This document shows, one piece after another, positions 36,062-51,000 of a stretch of 64,000 nt of DNA. The stretch spans positions 2,356,001 to 2,420,000 of the forward strand of contig NC_084462.1 in NCBI RefSeq assembly GCF_027409185.1, written 5' to 3'. This DNA comes from Cynocephalus volans (taxonomy: Eukaryota > Chordata > Mammalia > Dermoptera > Cynocephalidae). Under the pieces are notes generated by a model, which was not told where the DNA came from, ran no database searches, and saw only the letters and a list, made by a program, of their open reading frames with translations. The position numbers and the translations under genes were made by a program. The stretch's first letter is position 1. The number at the start of each line of letters is the position of its first letter.

Positions 36062-39000
36062 ACACACACACCCACACCCCCTTGTTGGTTCTGTTTCTCT
36101 GAAGAACCCTAATACATGGTTCTGAGATTTTCCTCTGGATTGACTCTCCCCATCTCTCAGTCCATGGAATTCAGGTGAAACTCACCTGATCTGTTTCTGC
36201 TGGAGTTGCTGAGCTTTGGGGACTTAAGCCTGATTTGCTGGTGGCAATTTTGTCACCATGATATAAGAGTCTGCCTGACAATGAGCAGTGAAGAAGCAAG
36301 AAGAGCCCAGAGATGGAAAAGGCAGCTTCCCAATGACAGGGCTTGAGTTCCTAGATCCAGCCATGCCTGAAGCCAATAAAGGCCCCAATTTTTCCATTCC
36401 ATGGACTAATAAATTGCACACTCTCCCCCCCCCCGCTTTTTTTTGCCTAAGCCATGTCAAGTTGGGTTTCTGTCATTTGCAACTGAAAGAGTGATTAGAA
36501 TTTACATTGAAATACTATTTAATATAGTCACAGTATCCTACTGTGACTATATATTTAAGGCATTTCCCATTTTACTATTACAGTCAGTATTGTCAGGAAC
36601 ATCTTGTACATATACCTTTGAATATCTTACAAATATATGGATAGAATACATTCCTAAAGAGGAACTGATGGATCAAAAACAAATACACTTAAAATTGTGA
36701 TTTTTATCTCTAAATTACCTTCCAAAAAGGTTGCCCAATTCATACTTCCAACAGTGTATGAAGCATTCCTATTTCCTTACATCCTTACCAGCAACAGACA
36801 CTACCATTCTTAATTTTATCCATCCAAAGGTTGAAAACAGTATCTTGTTTTAATTTGCATTTCTGTGATTATTATGGAGGTTGAACATGTTTTCATATAT
36901 TTAATTAACCTGTGGATCTCCTTTTCTATGAACTGCTTTTCCTATCCATTGCCCATTTTTCTACTAAGTTCCTTATATATTCTTTTTTATTCAAATACGA
37001 TAGATAGCAATCCTTCATCTGCAATGAGGTTTGGGGACAGATGAGAACCTGAGCCCAGAAACCTCCCAGAGTGGGGAGGATCTGGCTCTTACCTGGCTCA
37101 GATCCTCTGGATTCACAAAGACATTCTCAGCTGTCACATTTCCATGAACGTACTCATTTTCATGGAGGAACTCCAGGGCATCCAGCTGGGGGAAGAGGAA
37201 AGCAAGCATCTTCACAAGTAGCATGACTAACATAAAGAGGCTCTGATGCAGAGCTGGGTGACAGCACCCCCACTGTTAGGCCCAGGGTCGTCTGGTACTT
37301 AACTAAGGTGTTAAACCTGATTAATTCTGGGTGCAGCATTAGAAAGCCCACTGTGACAGCACACCTAAGCATGTCTCTAATTGGACTTTTAAAAAATTCA
37401 TCAGTAAAGCTTTCCATCTACCTCCTATATTTATCTCTTAGTTGACTGCAAACTCCTGAAGGGAAGAAGAGGGTCACTTAATGCCCCTCTCCGAAAAGAA
37501 CCCAGTGCCCATGTACAACAAAGAGTTCTTACTTCTAGAGAGCAGAAATAAATTTAGTTAAGCAACTTTTACCTTCATATCCAGCTCCAACTTTTATACT
37601 GAGCTCCAGATTCTTACACTGAACCGCCTAGTGATAGCTACATCCTAATCATGTCCTCAAGACCCTCCCTGACCTCAGGGCTTAACTGTCTACCAAGTTC
37701 TGCTTGTTTTCTTCTACAGACTTTCCGTCCCCATGGCCTGGGATCCTCCTCAGGCCACATCTTCTCTCACATGGACCTTCACTTGGCCTCTAGTCTATCC
37801 CCACAAGGCCCCTGAGGGTCTTTCTGTACCCAGAACTGATCCTGCCTCTCCCCTCCTCCCAAATTCTCTGTGGTTTGCCAGCACCCTCAGGACAGAGTCC
37901 CAGTTCCTCAGGCTGGTGTTGGAAGCCCTGCGTGATCTGGTCACTGCTGACTTCTCCACACCGACTTCATCTCTTACCCGCCCTCCCTGCCCCCACATCA
38001 TACTGCAGACACTCTGAGCACAAAGACCTTTGAGACTCACCTAATATGTCATCCCCTTGGTACTTCCATCCTTCCAAAAATTTAAATTGGGTGCTCTCAT
38101 TCTCCATCAGAGCAGGGGGACATTTCTATTCAGAGCACTTGTGACAATTTGTGCAACTGTTTAATTTAATAGCACCCTCTCCCACTAGCCTGTGAGCTCT
38201 AGACATAAAAACTACATCTGTGCTGCTCCCTTCTCCAGCCCTGGCCCCTGGGACAGTGTTTGGCACCCAGCAGGTACATGATAAATATTTAATGAGAGGA
38301 TGGATGAATGAACAAATGCCTTGTGCTCTCTCTCCCATATAAGCCTTTGCCCAAGCTGTATCCTTGGCCTGGAATATTCTCTTCTCACATATCCCCACAC
38401 CTACTCCATCAGCACCTTGCTATTTACCACTCTCTCTGCTGGTCTTGGCTTAGAAACAACCTCCACCAGGAAAACAATTTAGCCCCTTGATTTGAGGCTG
38501 GGGCCCCTTCCTCCAACATTCATGGCCCCCTGCAAGCACCCCGTGGCAATGCTTATCAACCCAGTTGTAACTGCCTATTTTTCATCTGTCTGCCTGTGTC
38601 AGTTGGTGTACTAGCCCCAAATGTCCACCAGAGAGAGGTGGGAGCTAGATGTGTTAATAAACGGCTGAAAAACCAAGATATGATGTGCCATGTCTCCCGT
38701 GGGAGCTGAGCAACTCCAAGGTATGTACCAGTCTGTATGCCACCTGGAACACGGCCTTCTCTGACATCACATGCTTCGGGTTGTCATCCAGGGCTGAATG
38801 AAGGCTCCTCCCCAGGCTGGGGAACACCAAAAACCTGGAAGACATGGGCATCCTGGAAGGTAGGAGATGAATAGGGGAGGGGAGGAATGCAGGCTGCCAA
38901 GGATGGACTGCAGCCGGCAGGGGGTGCCAGGTCCTGGCCCAGGTGAGATTAAGGATTCTGACTGGCTGGGGCACCAGCCTAGCTCACAAATAATGGAAGG

Positions 39001-42000
39001 AACGAAGCAACTAACTGGCTGATAGTTCCAGGGTCCCAGCCATGCCTGGGAACATGACAGGAAGAGAAAGAAAGGGGCGAGTGAGGTGGGCGGCTCACCT
39101 GTATTTGTCCTGGTGAACACCAAAACCGACACAGGTGGGGATGGCCAGTAGGGGGGTTGAGTACAGCTTCTTCCACTTGCTCACTGCGGTAGACAGGGGC
39201 TTGAGGTTAGAGCCCACCTGGTCCCAGGCGCACGGGAACAACAGTTCATTCTCAGACCAGAAGTAGAGGGCATCCGCACCCAGACCAGACCCTGAGTCTC
39301 CTTACTGGAGATGACACCTTTCTGTGTGTGTGGTGGTAGTGGTGGTAGGGGGGGACAGAAAGAGGGGGTGGTGACAAGGTAGGTGTGGGTGACCCATGGA
39401 TGTCTGTAATCCATGTCTGCTGGTGACACATGGTGAACATGGGTGATGTCTGAGGAAGTATATACAAACCTGGAGGGAGTGGAAGGGATAAGAATTTCTG
39501 AATTCACATATGTGGCTAATAGGATCAATAAATGTCTAAACTGGCCAAAATGTCACTAGAATTTGACTCTATCTTCCAGAATCTCAGTGGGGTGGAACAG
39601 AACCAATGGTGTCCGATACAAGTTTAGAGGCTAGCTGCCCAGGGAAAAACAGTCCTGATGGGTAGTGTCTGCCAATGTCTGTGGTGTAAATTCCTCCCAC
39701 CATGGCCAATTTCAAGCTTCCGGTATGACATGACTGAACATGGAGTTGGGGAGAGACGCATAGTGGCATGCCATTATGCAGTATTTTCACCATACAGATA
39801 CGACATATATAAATGACAATAAGAGTGCAGAGAACAGAAAATGTGGAAAAAATAATTAGAAAATGACGATTTTTTGAGTGTTTATTCCCTGTGTTTTGAA
39901 TATAATTTATTTGATTATAAGTTTATGTAATTTCATTTTTAATAATGACTGTATATAACAGCCACCTTGCAGTATTCCTGAAAATCTAATACTTGACTCT
40001 CAAGAGCTGGTCTGAGCCAGCCCAGTACACATTGTCTGAGGGATGACAGGAGTCAGGTTGGGAGTAGAGATGGGATGCAAATCTGGGCCTTTATTCCCTA
40101 CCCTTCTCACACCTACAAGAAGCTAGTTGCTGCGACCAAGCTGGTACCCCTAACTGTCTCACCCTGGCCACTTCCCTATGGAATACCTTGCAGAGGCTTG
40201 GCAGCCCGCTGGAAGAAGTTCTGCTCATTGAACAAGCGTCCATCCTTAGCATCCTGGTGGGCAACACAAGGGGCAAAAGTCTGTCATAAGGAACTCTCTT
40301 AGACAAGGGCCCCAATCACTATTGAACATTTACCACCCCATGCTAATGCTAGCAATGACCAGGTTTCTCATCAAGTCCCCCACATGAGATCCCAATTCCC
40401 TAGGTTGCTGCACATGAACACATCAGAGACTGTGAGCTATCTTCCAGTACTCAGGTTACTTTTCTTTCTTTTACAATAGCACCCATGAATTTTCCTTCGA
40501 TATGTGGCCTTCAGCTAAAAACTACATTTCCCAGCCTCCTTCACAGTGAGGAAAGAGCACATGACCAAGTTCTGGCCAACAGGGATGTCAGCAGAAGTAT
40601 GAGCAACTTCCAGGTTATGCCCTTAAAAGGCTGGGACTGGCTCTCCCTTTCTTGGTCTCTAGTTCCAGTTGCCTGGAATACAGATGTGATGGTGGGAGCT
40701 AGAGAAGCCATTTCAACCCATTGATGGAGGTTATGAGTTGAAGCAACAAGAGAGAAGGAAACTGGGCCCCTTGTTTATGTAACCCCATATCAGCCCTGGA
40801 CCACTGTCCTAGACTTTTAAGTGAAAAAGTCATAAAATATGACCTTGCTTAACCCATTTTAATATTGATTTTTTTTTTTTTTTTAACATTATTTCAAACA
40901 AAATATTGTAATTAAACACAACTAGTGCAGCTGGATCCTTAAGAGCACAGGGTCAAAGAGACCTAGGTTCTGCCATTCATTTGTTCTTTCCACAAAGCCT
41001 TTATCATGTGCTGAGTATTATTCTGGGCACTGGGGACAAAGTAGTGAACAAAGCAACGTGTATACTGGGTGTCCCTGGACCAATGACTGAGCCTCCATTT
41101 CCTCATCTGTTAAATGGGAAAGAACATGGCAGCTATCCCACTGTCTTGCTAAAATAATTCAACCACGTAGTGCTCTTGAAACTCTAGGGTCTGTCACATA
41201 ACAGGCTCTCAATAAGTCGGTGTCATTAATCATTAGTGAGCCTGGCTCCCTGCCCCAGCCCATCCTCCTCTTGTCCTTCTGTCCTTCCCTCTTTGCTTCC
41301 TTATGTCCTCCCCATGATGTAGGTGAAGCACATAGCAAGCACTTGGTAAATCAGAGCTGCTGTTGGCACAGTGCTTAGGCCCTGATCAATCAGTAATGCC
41401 TGGTATATTTATTCCTGTGCTCAACTCCCCCACTGGGGGAGCTCCTTGAGGGCAGGAATAGGGTCTGACACATTTTTGCAGATGTTCCTAGCATCCAGTT
41501 AATTCACAGGAAGCTGCAGGAAGTTTGGTGAATGAATGAATAAACAAATGAATGAACACTACAGGGCATTAAGCACCTGCCCTTTCAAATACATCAGAAT
41601 AGAACTGCCTTCCCCATTAGATGGGGAGGCTCCTAAAGATCCTTCTCTGGCCAGCCCCATGCCCTGTGCCCCTCCCTTGGAGCACATCCGTCTCCTTGAT
41701 GGGACTGTGATGTAGTCTCTCTCCTGCCAGACTGGAAGCTCCTCCAGGGTTGGTTCTCGGTCTGACTCATATCCCAGAATCAACCAGCTCTGAGCCTCAG
41801 GAAATGTTGATTGGATTGAACGGATGAACAGAGTGAGGCTTCATTTCTGCCTCCCGAGTGAGGAAGGTAATAATAACAGTAACAGGAGCAGCACAGACTG
41901 ATGGGGTGCTTAGTGTGCCAGGCACCATCTGAACAGTGTAGAAAAGAGCTAAATGGGGAACACGGTAGCTACTCCATAGGCTTGTTGAGAGGATTCAACA

Positions 42001-45000
42001 AAACAGTGATTGTGAAACTTTAGTCCAGGGCTGGGCACACAACAGGCTCTAAAGCAAGTGCCACCTGTCACTAGTAAGCCTGGCTCCCAGAGTTGCCCAT
42101 GCTCTAAACCACTCATACGGCTTCCATCTAGGTTGAGAGAGGGCACCTGATCCTGCTGTCCCCAGTTTAATGGGATGCAATACAATCTGGATAAATGAAA
42201 AGAAGAAAATAAGTCACTCATAATCCCAGCACCCAGGGATGACGACGAAGCTATGAACCACAATGACCTTTTTTTTTTTTTTAAAAAAAAGATGACCAGT
42301 AAGGGGATCTTAACCCTTGACTTGGTGTTATCAGCACCACACTCTCCCAAGTGAGCCATGGGCCGGCCCTAGCTGCTCTCCTTTCTCCGTTTGGTTTTTC
42401 CTTTTGGCCATCTGAGTATATGTTTCCTGCTGAGCCTAGTGCTAAGCACCTGATGTGATTTCATTGAATCTTCAGTGCAGAGACCCCTTCTGATTGGATC
42501 TCTATTGAACCCCAACACGCAGTGATACACAGTAGGTGTTCAGTAAGTACCTGATACCAGGAAGGCAGTAATGGGCAGGTGGGCCACGCAAGGTGGGTGT
42601 TATTGGCTCCATTTAACACATAAGGAAACAGAGCTCTGAGAGGGGATGCACTTGCCTAGATTACACAGCCCAGAAGTGTCAGAGTTGGACTCAGGGAGAT
42701 CTGAGTGCAGTTTTCAAACAGCTCCATGTGATAAAGAACCGGGAGCTGTCCTAACCAAGGTCCCATTGCTCCTTGCAGGCCATGGGGACCCTGGCCCCAG
42801 AACGAGCTTTCCCAGCTTACAGAGGGACTCAGAAGTTGATGGTACACTTGCCAAAGCCCTAGGCCCTACCCTTTGAGCTGCCCCCACACCATCCTTGAAG
42901 CCACTCACCAGTTTGAGTGAGAATCTTTGTTTCTGCGCACCTGACTTGCAGGGGAGGACAGAGGCTGGCTCAGCTGTGAAGGAACAAAACAAGTGAGGTT
43001 ATAACCTGCAGGGTAGGTCAGGGTCATCATCCTCAAACTTCCCAGCAATGACAAGTGGTTCCAGTTCCCTGGTTTCCATAGGTCAAGAGCATTCTTGGCT
43101 CTCAAGGCCTGCTCCTTCCTATTCTCAAATAGGTTCTTTCTTCTCTTTCTCTGCCAGTATCTAGCTGTGCGATAAAGGATTAACACAGCAAGCCTAAGAC
43201 TGCTCTCCTTGAAAGGTCTAGGAATCTTGATTTCAGAATGGTTCCTAGCATTCCCTAAATGAGGAGAGGTGCTCACTGGGTCTAAACTGTTTGTGCAAAC
43301 AATGTGGTTTACACTGAACACCTGCTTTCCTTCTGGGAGTGTGGGATTTGGGTACACGTTACAAAGTGGGGGCCACGTGACCAGCCCCCAACAAAAACCC
43401 TGGGTACTGAGGCACTAATGAACTTCCCTGGTGGACAACAATTCCTATGGGTTGTCACAACTTGTACCTGGGGGAATTAAGTGCATCCTGTGCAGAGTGG
43501 CCTCATCCAAGGACACATCTTGGGGCAACCTGTATCCAACAACTGATTGAGGATGATATAAAGGCCCAGCTACCCTGGCCCTACATGGAACCATGCTAAA
43601 GGACCACTTTTGCTCTGGAGCCTGCAGGGTTGGCTGCATCATGGAGGCTATCACAGAGCTGCATCATGACTCTGCCCCACCCTCTGCCTCACCAGCTTCC
43701 TTCCCTTACCCTTCACGGAACAGATTCCTGGGGCAGCTCCTCATAAACATCCTGTATGCCTGTCCCACCACAGAGCCTGCCTCCTGGGCACCAGTGCTGA
43801 ATAGTCACAGACCCACAATGTCTCCAGCCCTGTGCTAAGTGTGGGCTTTACACACACCACTCCACTTGACAGATGAGAAGACCTGAGAGCTGACACCTAC
43901 AGAGGCAAGCAATGCCAGGCTGACCTGGGTTCAAGTTCCAGCTCCTCCATCAAATCTCTGTATGATTTTGAGTGAGGCGCTAAACATCTCTGGGTCTCCA
44001 TTTCCATGTCTATAAAATAGGAGTAATGAAACCAACCCTGAGATTGGTTGCAAGGATTCAACGGGCTAGTAGGCATAATAGCACTAGCTAAATGGGTAGC
44101 AAGAGCGTGCTGCATTCTTTATGTGTGCCAGTCAACCCACTCACAGACCCAGAGCCTGGCATAGGGCCTGTCACACCAGGGTTGCTCAACACATGGCATC
44201 TTTTGAAAATATCCTCATTTACACCAGGGTCCCATAGCCAGTAAGTAGCAGAGCTGACTCGGCCCAGGCCTAGCTTATCTCAAAGCCCATGAACTGAACC
44301 ATCATCATTGTCCCTCACTCTCATCATTCCCATCCTCCCTTAATCACCGAGGATCATCTAAAACTCTGAGCTAAAGGACAGGGAGGTGACAAGTCACCTA
44401 GAAGCTATTCCTGCCCTCAAGAAGCTCCAGCTGGAGCAGGACAGGAACCCAGCTCCACACATTCAAGTCCAAGGGTACACTGAACCCTGCCAAAGAGAGG
44501 GAAATGTGAGCAGGGCACAGATCTGGAGGAAAGAGAGATCCTTTCCAGCTGTAGGGATCGTGGAAGGGCGTCCTGGAGCTGGCTGTGACATCGTGGTCAA
44601 GCATCCACACCTTTTGGGAACTCAGGCATAATAATAGTACCTGTCTTACAGTTACTATGTGGTTGGAGGACAACATGTACATGCTGGCACTTGGAAGCAG
44701 GCAGAAAAGGCTGGTGATTTAAACATGATTTTCCTGCACTGCTTTGCAGATTATAAAGAGCTTTTATCTTCCACTTTTTTAACCGGCTATCCCACCACCA
44801 GCCCCAGGAGGTAGCTGGACAATTGCCATCGTAGATGGAGCCAAGGGAGGCAGACAGGGCAAGGGGCTTGGCCGCAGGCCTTAGCAGAGCCAGTCCATAA
44901 GCCTAGAGCTCCAGACTCTGCCATCTAGGGTGACCTCTGTTTGACACAAACCTAATATATGGAAAATCCTTACATGCACCAAATGGAGACAAGGGTGTGA

Positions 45001-48000
45001 GAGACAGGCAGGTGGAAGCCTCTGTTTGCCAGAAGATGGGCAATATTGAACTTGGGGCAAGAATGCTGTTCTAAGACCCATTACAATCGTAACAGGAAGC
45101 ACTTACACAGCTCTTGCTATTTTCCTGGGCGTCACTCTATTCATTTCACGCTTCCAACCATAGTCCTGTGAGGTCAGTATTATTACAATCTCCACTTTGC
45201 AGATGAGGAAACTGAGGCACAGGGTGATGATGTCATTTTAACAAGGTCAGACAAATGGCAGAGGCAGGAGACCAGGCTACACAGTCTGGTTCAGGGTGCC
45301 CTGTGTTCCCCACCCCCCCCCCTTGTCTTGCTGAGGACTCTCGATACACCCACCAGGATCCCAGTGTTTCCTGCTTGGGTTTCCTTGTTTCTGACCTCTG
45401 TGTCTTTGCCTGTGCCATGCCTATGTTTTGCATGCCCAACCTCTTTGTTGTGGGCAGTTTGAAAAGGCACTTAATAAATAAAATAATAGCAATTCTACCT
45501 GACAGTTACCAGCTGGACAGAGTCTGTCAATATTTGGGGGGCATGTTTAAGATGGCCCATCTCAGTGGTTCTCAACAGTGGCTGACTCCCTCATAGTAGG
45601 CATCTGGCAATGTCTGGAGACATTTTTGGTTGTCATGACTTGAGTGTGTGCGCGCCGCGCAAACACGCGCACTACTGGCATTTAGTTGGTAGAGGCCAAG
45701 GATGCTGCTAAATATCCTACAGCCACAGGACAGCCCCCCACAATGAAGAATTATCTGGCCCAAATTCCAATGGTGCCAAGGCTGAAGAATCCTGGCCTAA
45801 TTTAAAAGGGGTTAAATAGCATACATAAAACAAACTCTGGTGATCCCTGCAGGACTCCTCAGAAAGGGAGGAGCCATTCTCCCAGAGCAGCTGAAACTGA
45901 GGAACAAGGAGAGGCTCAGTCGGGGGCTGCCACTGGAGAGACACACCAGATTTGTTAAGGGAGAAGACAAATGGTGGGTCTTTGCAGGTGTGATTAAATT
46001 AAGGCTCCTGAGATGGGGAGAGTAGCCTGCATTAACCAGGTGGGCCCAATGTCATCACAGAGTTATAAAGAGAGAGGCAGAGGGGGATAATACTATAGAA
46101 GAAGAGAACATGATGTGGTGATGGAAGCAGATTAGAGTGACGTGCTGACGATCCTAAGCCAAGGAATGCAGCAGCCTCTAGAACCTGGAAAAGGCAAAGA
46201 AACAGATCCCCCCTAGAGCCTCCAGAAGGAACCAGCCCTGCCATCACCTTAATTTTAGCCCAGGGATTTTGGACTTCTGAATTCCAAACCTCCATCCACA
46301 AGGGTAGAGACTACAGAAGGCATCCCTGGACTGAACCTGAGCTGCTACACTCCCAAGGCTGTGGTGAGCAGCTGCAGGGATGAACGCGACTGACAGGGGG
46401 TAATGGTTCTCCCATATTGCTCCAAGGAGTCCACAGGGTAGGACATTATAATTCAGTATCTGACAGATAAGACTTAGATGTAAAGTGCTCAGAACTTTGG
46501 TGGGGCACAGAGTGGAATCAAAGTGTCCACTGCTGTAACAATAGCAATTCTGCTTGTTGTTGTTTTACCATTACTGTTTTAAACTACGGGTCATAAAACT
46601 CCACCCTCTCTTCTCAGCTGGTGCAAACTGGCAGAAGATAAGGGTAATTTGCCCTGGGGTAAAGCCAAATGCAGCAGGGCCTTCACCAGCCCAGCTCCCC
46701 TCACCACTGTGTCTCTGCACTGGCAATGGGGCCTGGCACATAGTAGATGCTGCTTAAGGATCTGCTGAAGGAATGAATGACTCAGGCAGGGTGGCTGGTA
46801 GGAAGAGGTTTGCTATTTTTAGGAAACAACACAAATCACAAAAGGTGAAGCCACACCAGCTCAGGGTACTTTCCTCCTGTACTTCCCATTGTGGTTTCTG
46901 GTGAGGCAAGTGTGGTTTCTTCTCTTCGGATGCTTCCTTCCCTGCCGTCTCCCAAACCCTGCTCTCCCTCAACCTCTTTCTTGCTGTTGGATTTCATTCC
47001 TTTCCATTTTTTCTCCCTCCATCATCTGATTTCTTCTCTCTCGCTCTCTCCCTCTGCCTCCCTCTCTCTTTCTTGGTTCAATGGTTGATAAGCCAGATTG
47101 CCTGGGTTTAAATCCCAACTACGCCACTTCCAGGCTGTGTGGCCTTCGGTGAGTGGCTTACCCTCTCTGTGCTCCATCTGTTAAGATGGGGCAATATGAG
47201 GGCCTATCTCACAAGGTTGCTGGGAGCTCTGGAACAGCGGCTGGCACACAGTGAGTGCTCCTTAAGTGGTAGCTCATGCCCCTCTTTCTCCTGCGCACAC
47301 TCCTGCAAGCTCTCTCCTCTCCCCTACCTCTCCCTGCCTTGCCCTTCTGTCCCTCCATTATTAACACTACTTCCCTCTGCCTGGGAGGATCCCTTTACAT
47401 TTTTTCCAGCTCTGTGCCTCCATCCCCTGTTGCCATTTGGAACCAACAGCCCAGGAGGCAGGTGGGACACTGTCTCTCACTTTTCCAGGCAGGGGGCACT
47501 GAGGCAGAGTGCTTGAGCTGCTTGCCCAGGCTAACTCAGCAGGTCAGAGCAAAGCCAGGACTAAGCTCTGGGGCTGTCTCAAATGCAGGCTGTCCTGCTC
47601 TCCAACTCAGACTCTAAGGCAGAGATGGCCAATGAGAGGTCTGAGGCCCAAAGTTGCCCACACACTTGTCTGGCCAGCCAGCATTTCCAAATTAAATATT
47701 TACTATCAAAATCCAGATTTCTGGCTTTTCCTGAAAACTTGGAAGATTTCCGGAGCCCAAAGCCTGGCTAGGAACCTCTGGGATTCATTTTCCTTGTCTC
47801 TAAAATGGAAATAATGATAGTACTGACATCCTAAGGCTATTGTGAGAATTAAGAGAGTTAGGAAGTATAAAGCAAAAAGGTCCAAAACGTGTACACAAAG
47901 CTTTGCATTATTCATAACAGCATACAGTAGAAACAACCCAAATGTCCATCAACTGATAAACAGATAAATTAAATGGGGTACATCCATCCAGTGGAATATT

Positions 48001-51000
48001 ACTCAGTCATAAAAAGGAATCAAGTCCTGATACAGGTCACAATGGAAGAGCCTTGGAAACGTGATGCTAAGTGAAAGAAGCCAGACATAAAAGCTCTCAT
48101 TTGTATGATCCTGTTCAAACGAAATGTCCAGAATAGGCAAATTCATAGAGACAGAAAGTCGATGAGTGGTTGCCAGTGGATGGGAGGACAGGGGAATAGG
48201 AGTGACTGCTAAAAGGTATTGGGTTTCTTTTTTGGGTGATGGAAATGTTCTGGAATTAGATAGTGGTGACGGTTGCACAACACTGTGAATATACTAAAAG
48301 CTACACTTTTTAAAAGAGTGAATTTTATGTTATATGAATTTTACCTCAATTAACAAAACTGCAAAATGAAAAAAAAAAAAATCCCCCATACAAAGTGCTT
48401 AGAACAGGGCCTGGTCTTTCATAAGCACTCAATAAATGCCACGTATTATTAATACTAATGTTACCACCACAGTTGTTACTGTCCTCATTGCACTGAAAAG
48501 TCTGATTCCATTGTTTGAGGTTTGACTGCTGACAGCTTTTGAGCTCTGCCCCTTCCAACACCTCATCTGGACAACCTGATAAGAAAGCCTGGTGCTCCCT
48601 CCTTTGGTGATGGTGGAAGATTCAAACCATGCCAGGCATTGGCCCATGTGTGGGAAGCCTCACCTCAGCCCGGGCCCTGTGCCACAATGAAAAACCCAAG
48701 CCAGTCTCCTTTTCTTGCTCTCTAAAGGCATTTCAGATCCCCATGGAAGGCTTGCCCTGCTGTATGCCATGATACCAATTATGTAAGCAATAAACCTTTC
48801 AAATCCTCTTGATGAAGTGACATCATCAGTCTTGACATCTGAACCAAATTTTGAGTGGGTCTATCCTGTCTCTGCAGGTTGGCCAGAACAATCGTCCTTA
48901 TCCTGTGGCCACTGGGCCTGCACTCCCACATGACAATAGGAGGTGGAGCTGAAGAGGAACACACTCTACACAGGGCACAAGCTTTCCATTTGGCTACAGT
49001 CCCCACCACTCCCAATCACCTTACTCCTAGCCTGCTGCACTCATTTATACTACCTGCCTGGCCCCTGTAGAGGGGTCCTGGGGCTGAGAGAAAGTTGCAT
49101 GGAGGCAGATCTGCAGCTAGGGATATGGCTTCCGTTCCCATTCTCAGAAGGGGTTCCCCTCCCCCTGTCCTAGTGCTGAAACGGCCCAGATCAACCCAGC
49201 CCAGCACCTACCCAGCACCTACCCACCCATGGACAGAATGTACCTTCATAGAGAATTCCCTGGTCATCCCTGGTCTGGAGGGATCCCAGCTTCCAGCATC
49301 GCCCACTCTTGTCAGTTAGCACTGTCCCTGAGGGCAAAGCCTCAAGGGAGGTGGTCACCCGGCTCCGCTTCAGTGTCTGAGGGCTTTGCCTAGTCATCTG
49401 CGGGCTGCTTTTGGGGGTTGGGGATCTGCTCCAGGCCTCTGCAGGAGGATGGTCAGAATAAAGAAAAAGCAGCAACCAGGAGAGAAGAGTTGGATGAGGA
49501 ATGAAACAATACTCATAATACTGTTCGTTTATCCATTTGTTCACTCAACAAACACTTCCTGGGCCTTTCCATGGGTTAGATCCTTTGTGTGATGACTGGC
49601 AGCCAGACATGGATCAGGCCTGGATTCTGCCCTTAGGAGCTTCCAGTGTGTTGAGGAAGTCTGATTTAGATATAGGCAGTGAGAATAGAGTCTGAGACCA
49701 AGTAGTATAGAGGGATATTAGGGCCTAGAGGAGAAAGAGATTGATTGTGCCTGGAGAAGTCAGGGGAGGCCTCCTGGAGGAGGGGACGCCAGAGTTGGGT
49801 CTTCTTGGATGAGTAGAAGTTCACAGGGGGAAGAAAGACATTCCAGACATTCATCCTCAAACATCCTGAAACAGGGGCTGGCTCACTTGGGAGAGTGTGG
49901 TGCTGGTAATACCAAGGTCAAGGGTTTGGATCCCCTTACCAGCCAGCTGCCAAAAAACCCACAAAACACGAAAACAAAAACATCCTGGACACAGGATTTG
50001 GCCCCGTGCTGAGTATAAAGAAGGCCCAGAAAACTGCTAGACTAAGGCCCTGCCCTTGAAGGGCTCCCAGGTTTGCAAGAGAGTGGGGTGGATGTGACAG
50101 GAGACAGACATGGATACAGGAGAAGATACCATCACTGACCTGTTCCTCCCACCCACCACTCCTCCAAGGCACATCACGGCAAGAGGCCTCTGGGGCCCAG
50201 CGGATAATGAGGAGCAAAGGGAAGGCTCCACGGGCTGTGACTTCAGATCCAGGGACCAGTGGGAAGGAGATGGAAAGAGATGGACACACAGTCCTCAGGC
50301 CTCCCATGTCCTGGGCACTGGCTGGGCATGGAGCATATACAGATAAGTCATACTTGGTCCCTGCCCACAAAGGACTCCCAGTCCAGATAGTGAGGCTGAA
50401 AAGCACGTGGAACCTAAAGCAATATATGTGCTCAAATCAGGGCAGCACAAGGCACTGGAGGCAAAGGACAAAGAGGATGAGAGAGTCTCTGGGGGCAATG
50501 AGGAAGCCTTGATGTAAACCTATGGCACTCAGTACAGGCTTCCTAGAGAGCAGACCCTATGAGTTGGCAAAGGGGCAGCATGCCAAGCATAGGAGCGAGT
50601 GCCCGAGCCAAGGTGAGAGACTTAGCAAAGACAGGAAACAGACCACACAGACGGCAGGCTAAAGAAGAGCTGGGACTGAGGGCGATGGGAACCGTAGGGG
50701 GCTTTGAGCGGGGAGAGGCCATGTAGAGTTGAACTGAGGTTGAGACTGCAGGCTGGGGAAGATGCTGGGTTGAAGGTCCAGGCAGAGGTGGATGATGTTT
50801 AAGCTGGAGCTGTGGCAGCTTTGACTTCATGTTGTCAGATGACCCACGTTTGCCCCATCTAGAGTCAGATTGACCCATGTTTGCCCCATCTAGAGTCAGA
50901 TTGACCCATGTTTGCCCCATCTAGAGTCAGATTGACCGCAACTCTTACCTTTGGGTCTCTCAGAGGGACTCAAGGTATTTTCAGACTTAGAACTGTCACC

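Noticed and set aside
50835-50938. CRISPR-like or coding repeat
   Set aside because: Direct tandem units without spacers in an intron; a minisatellite.
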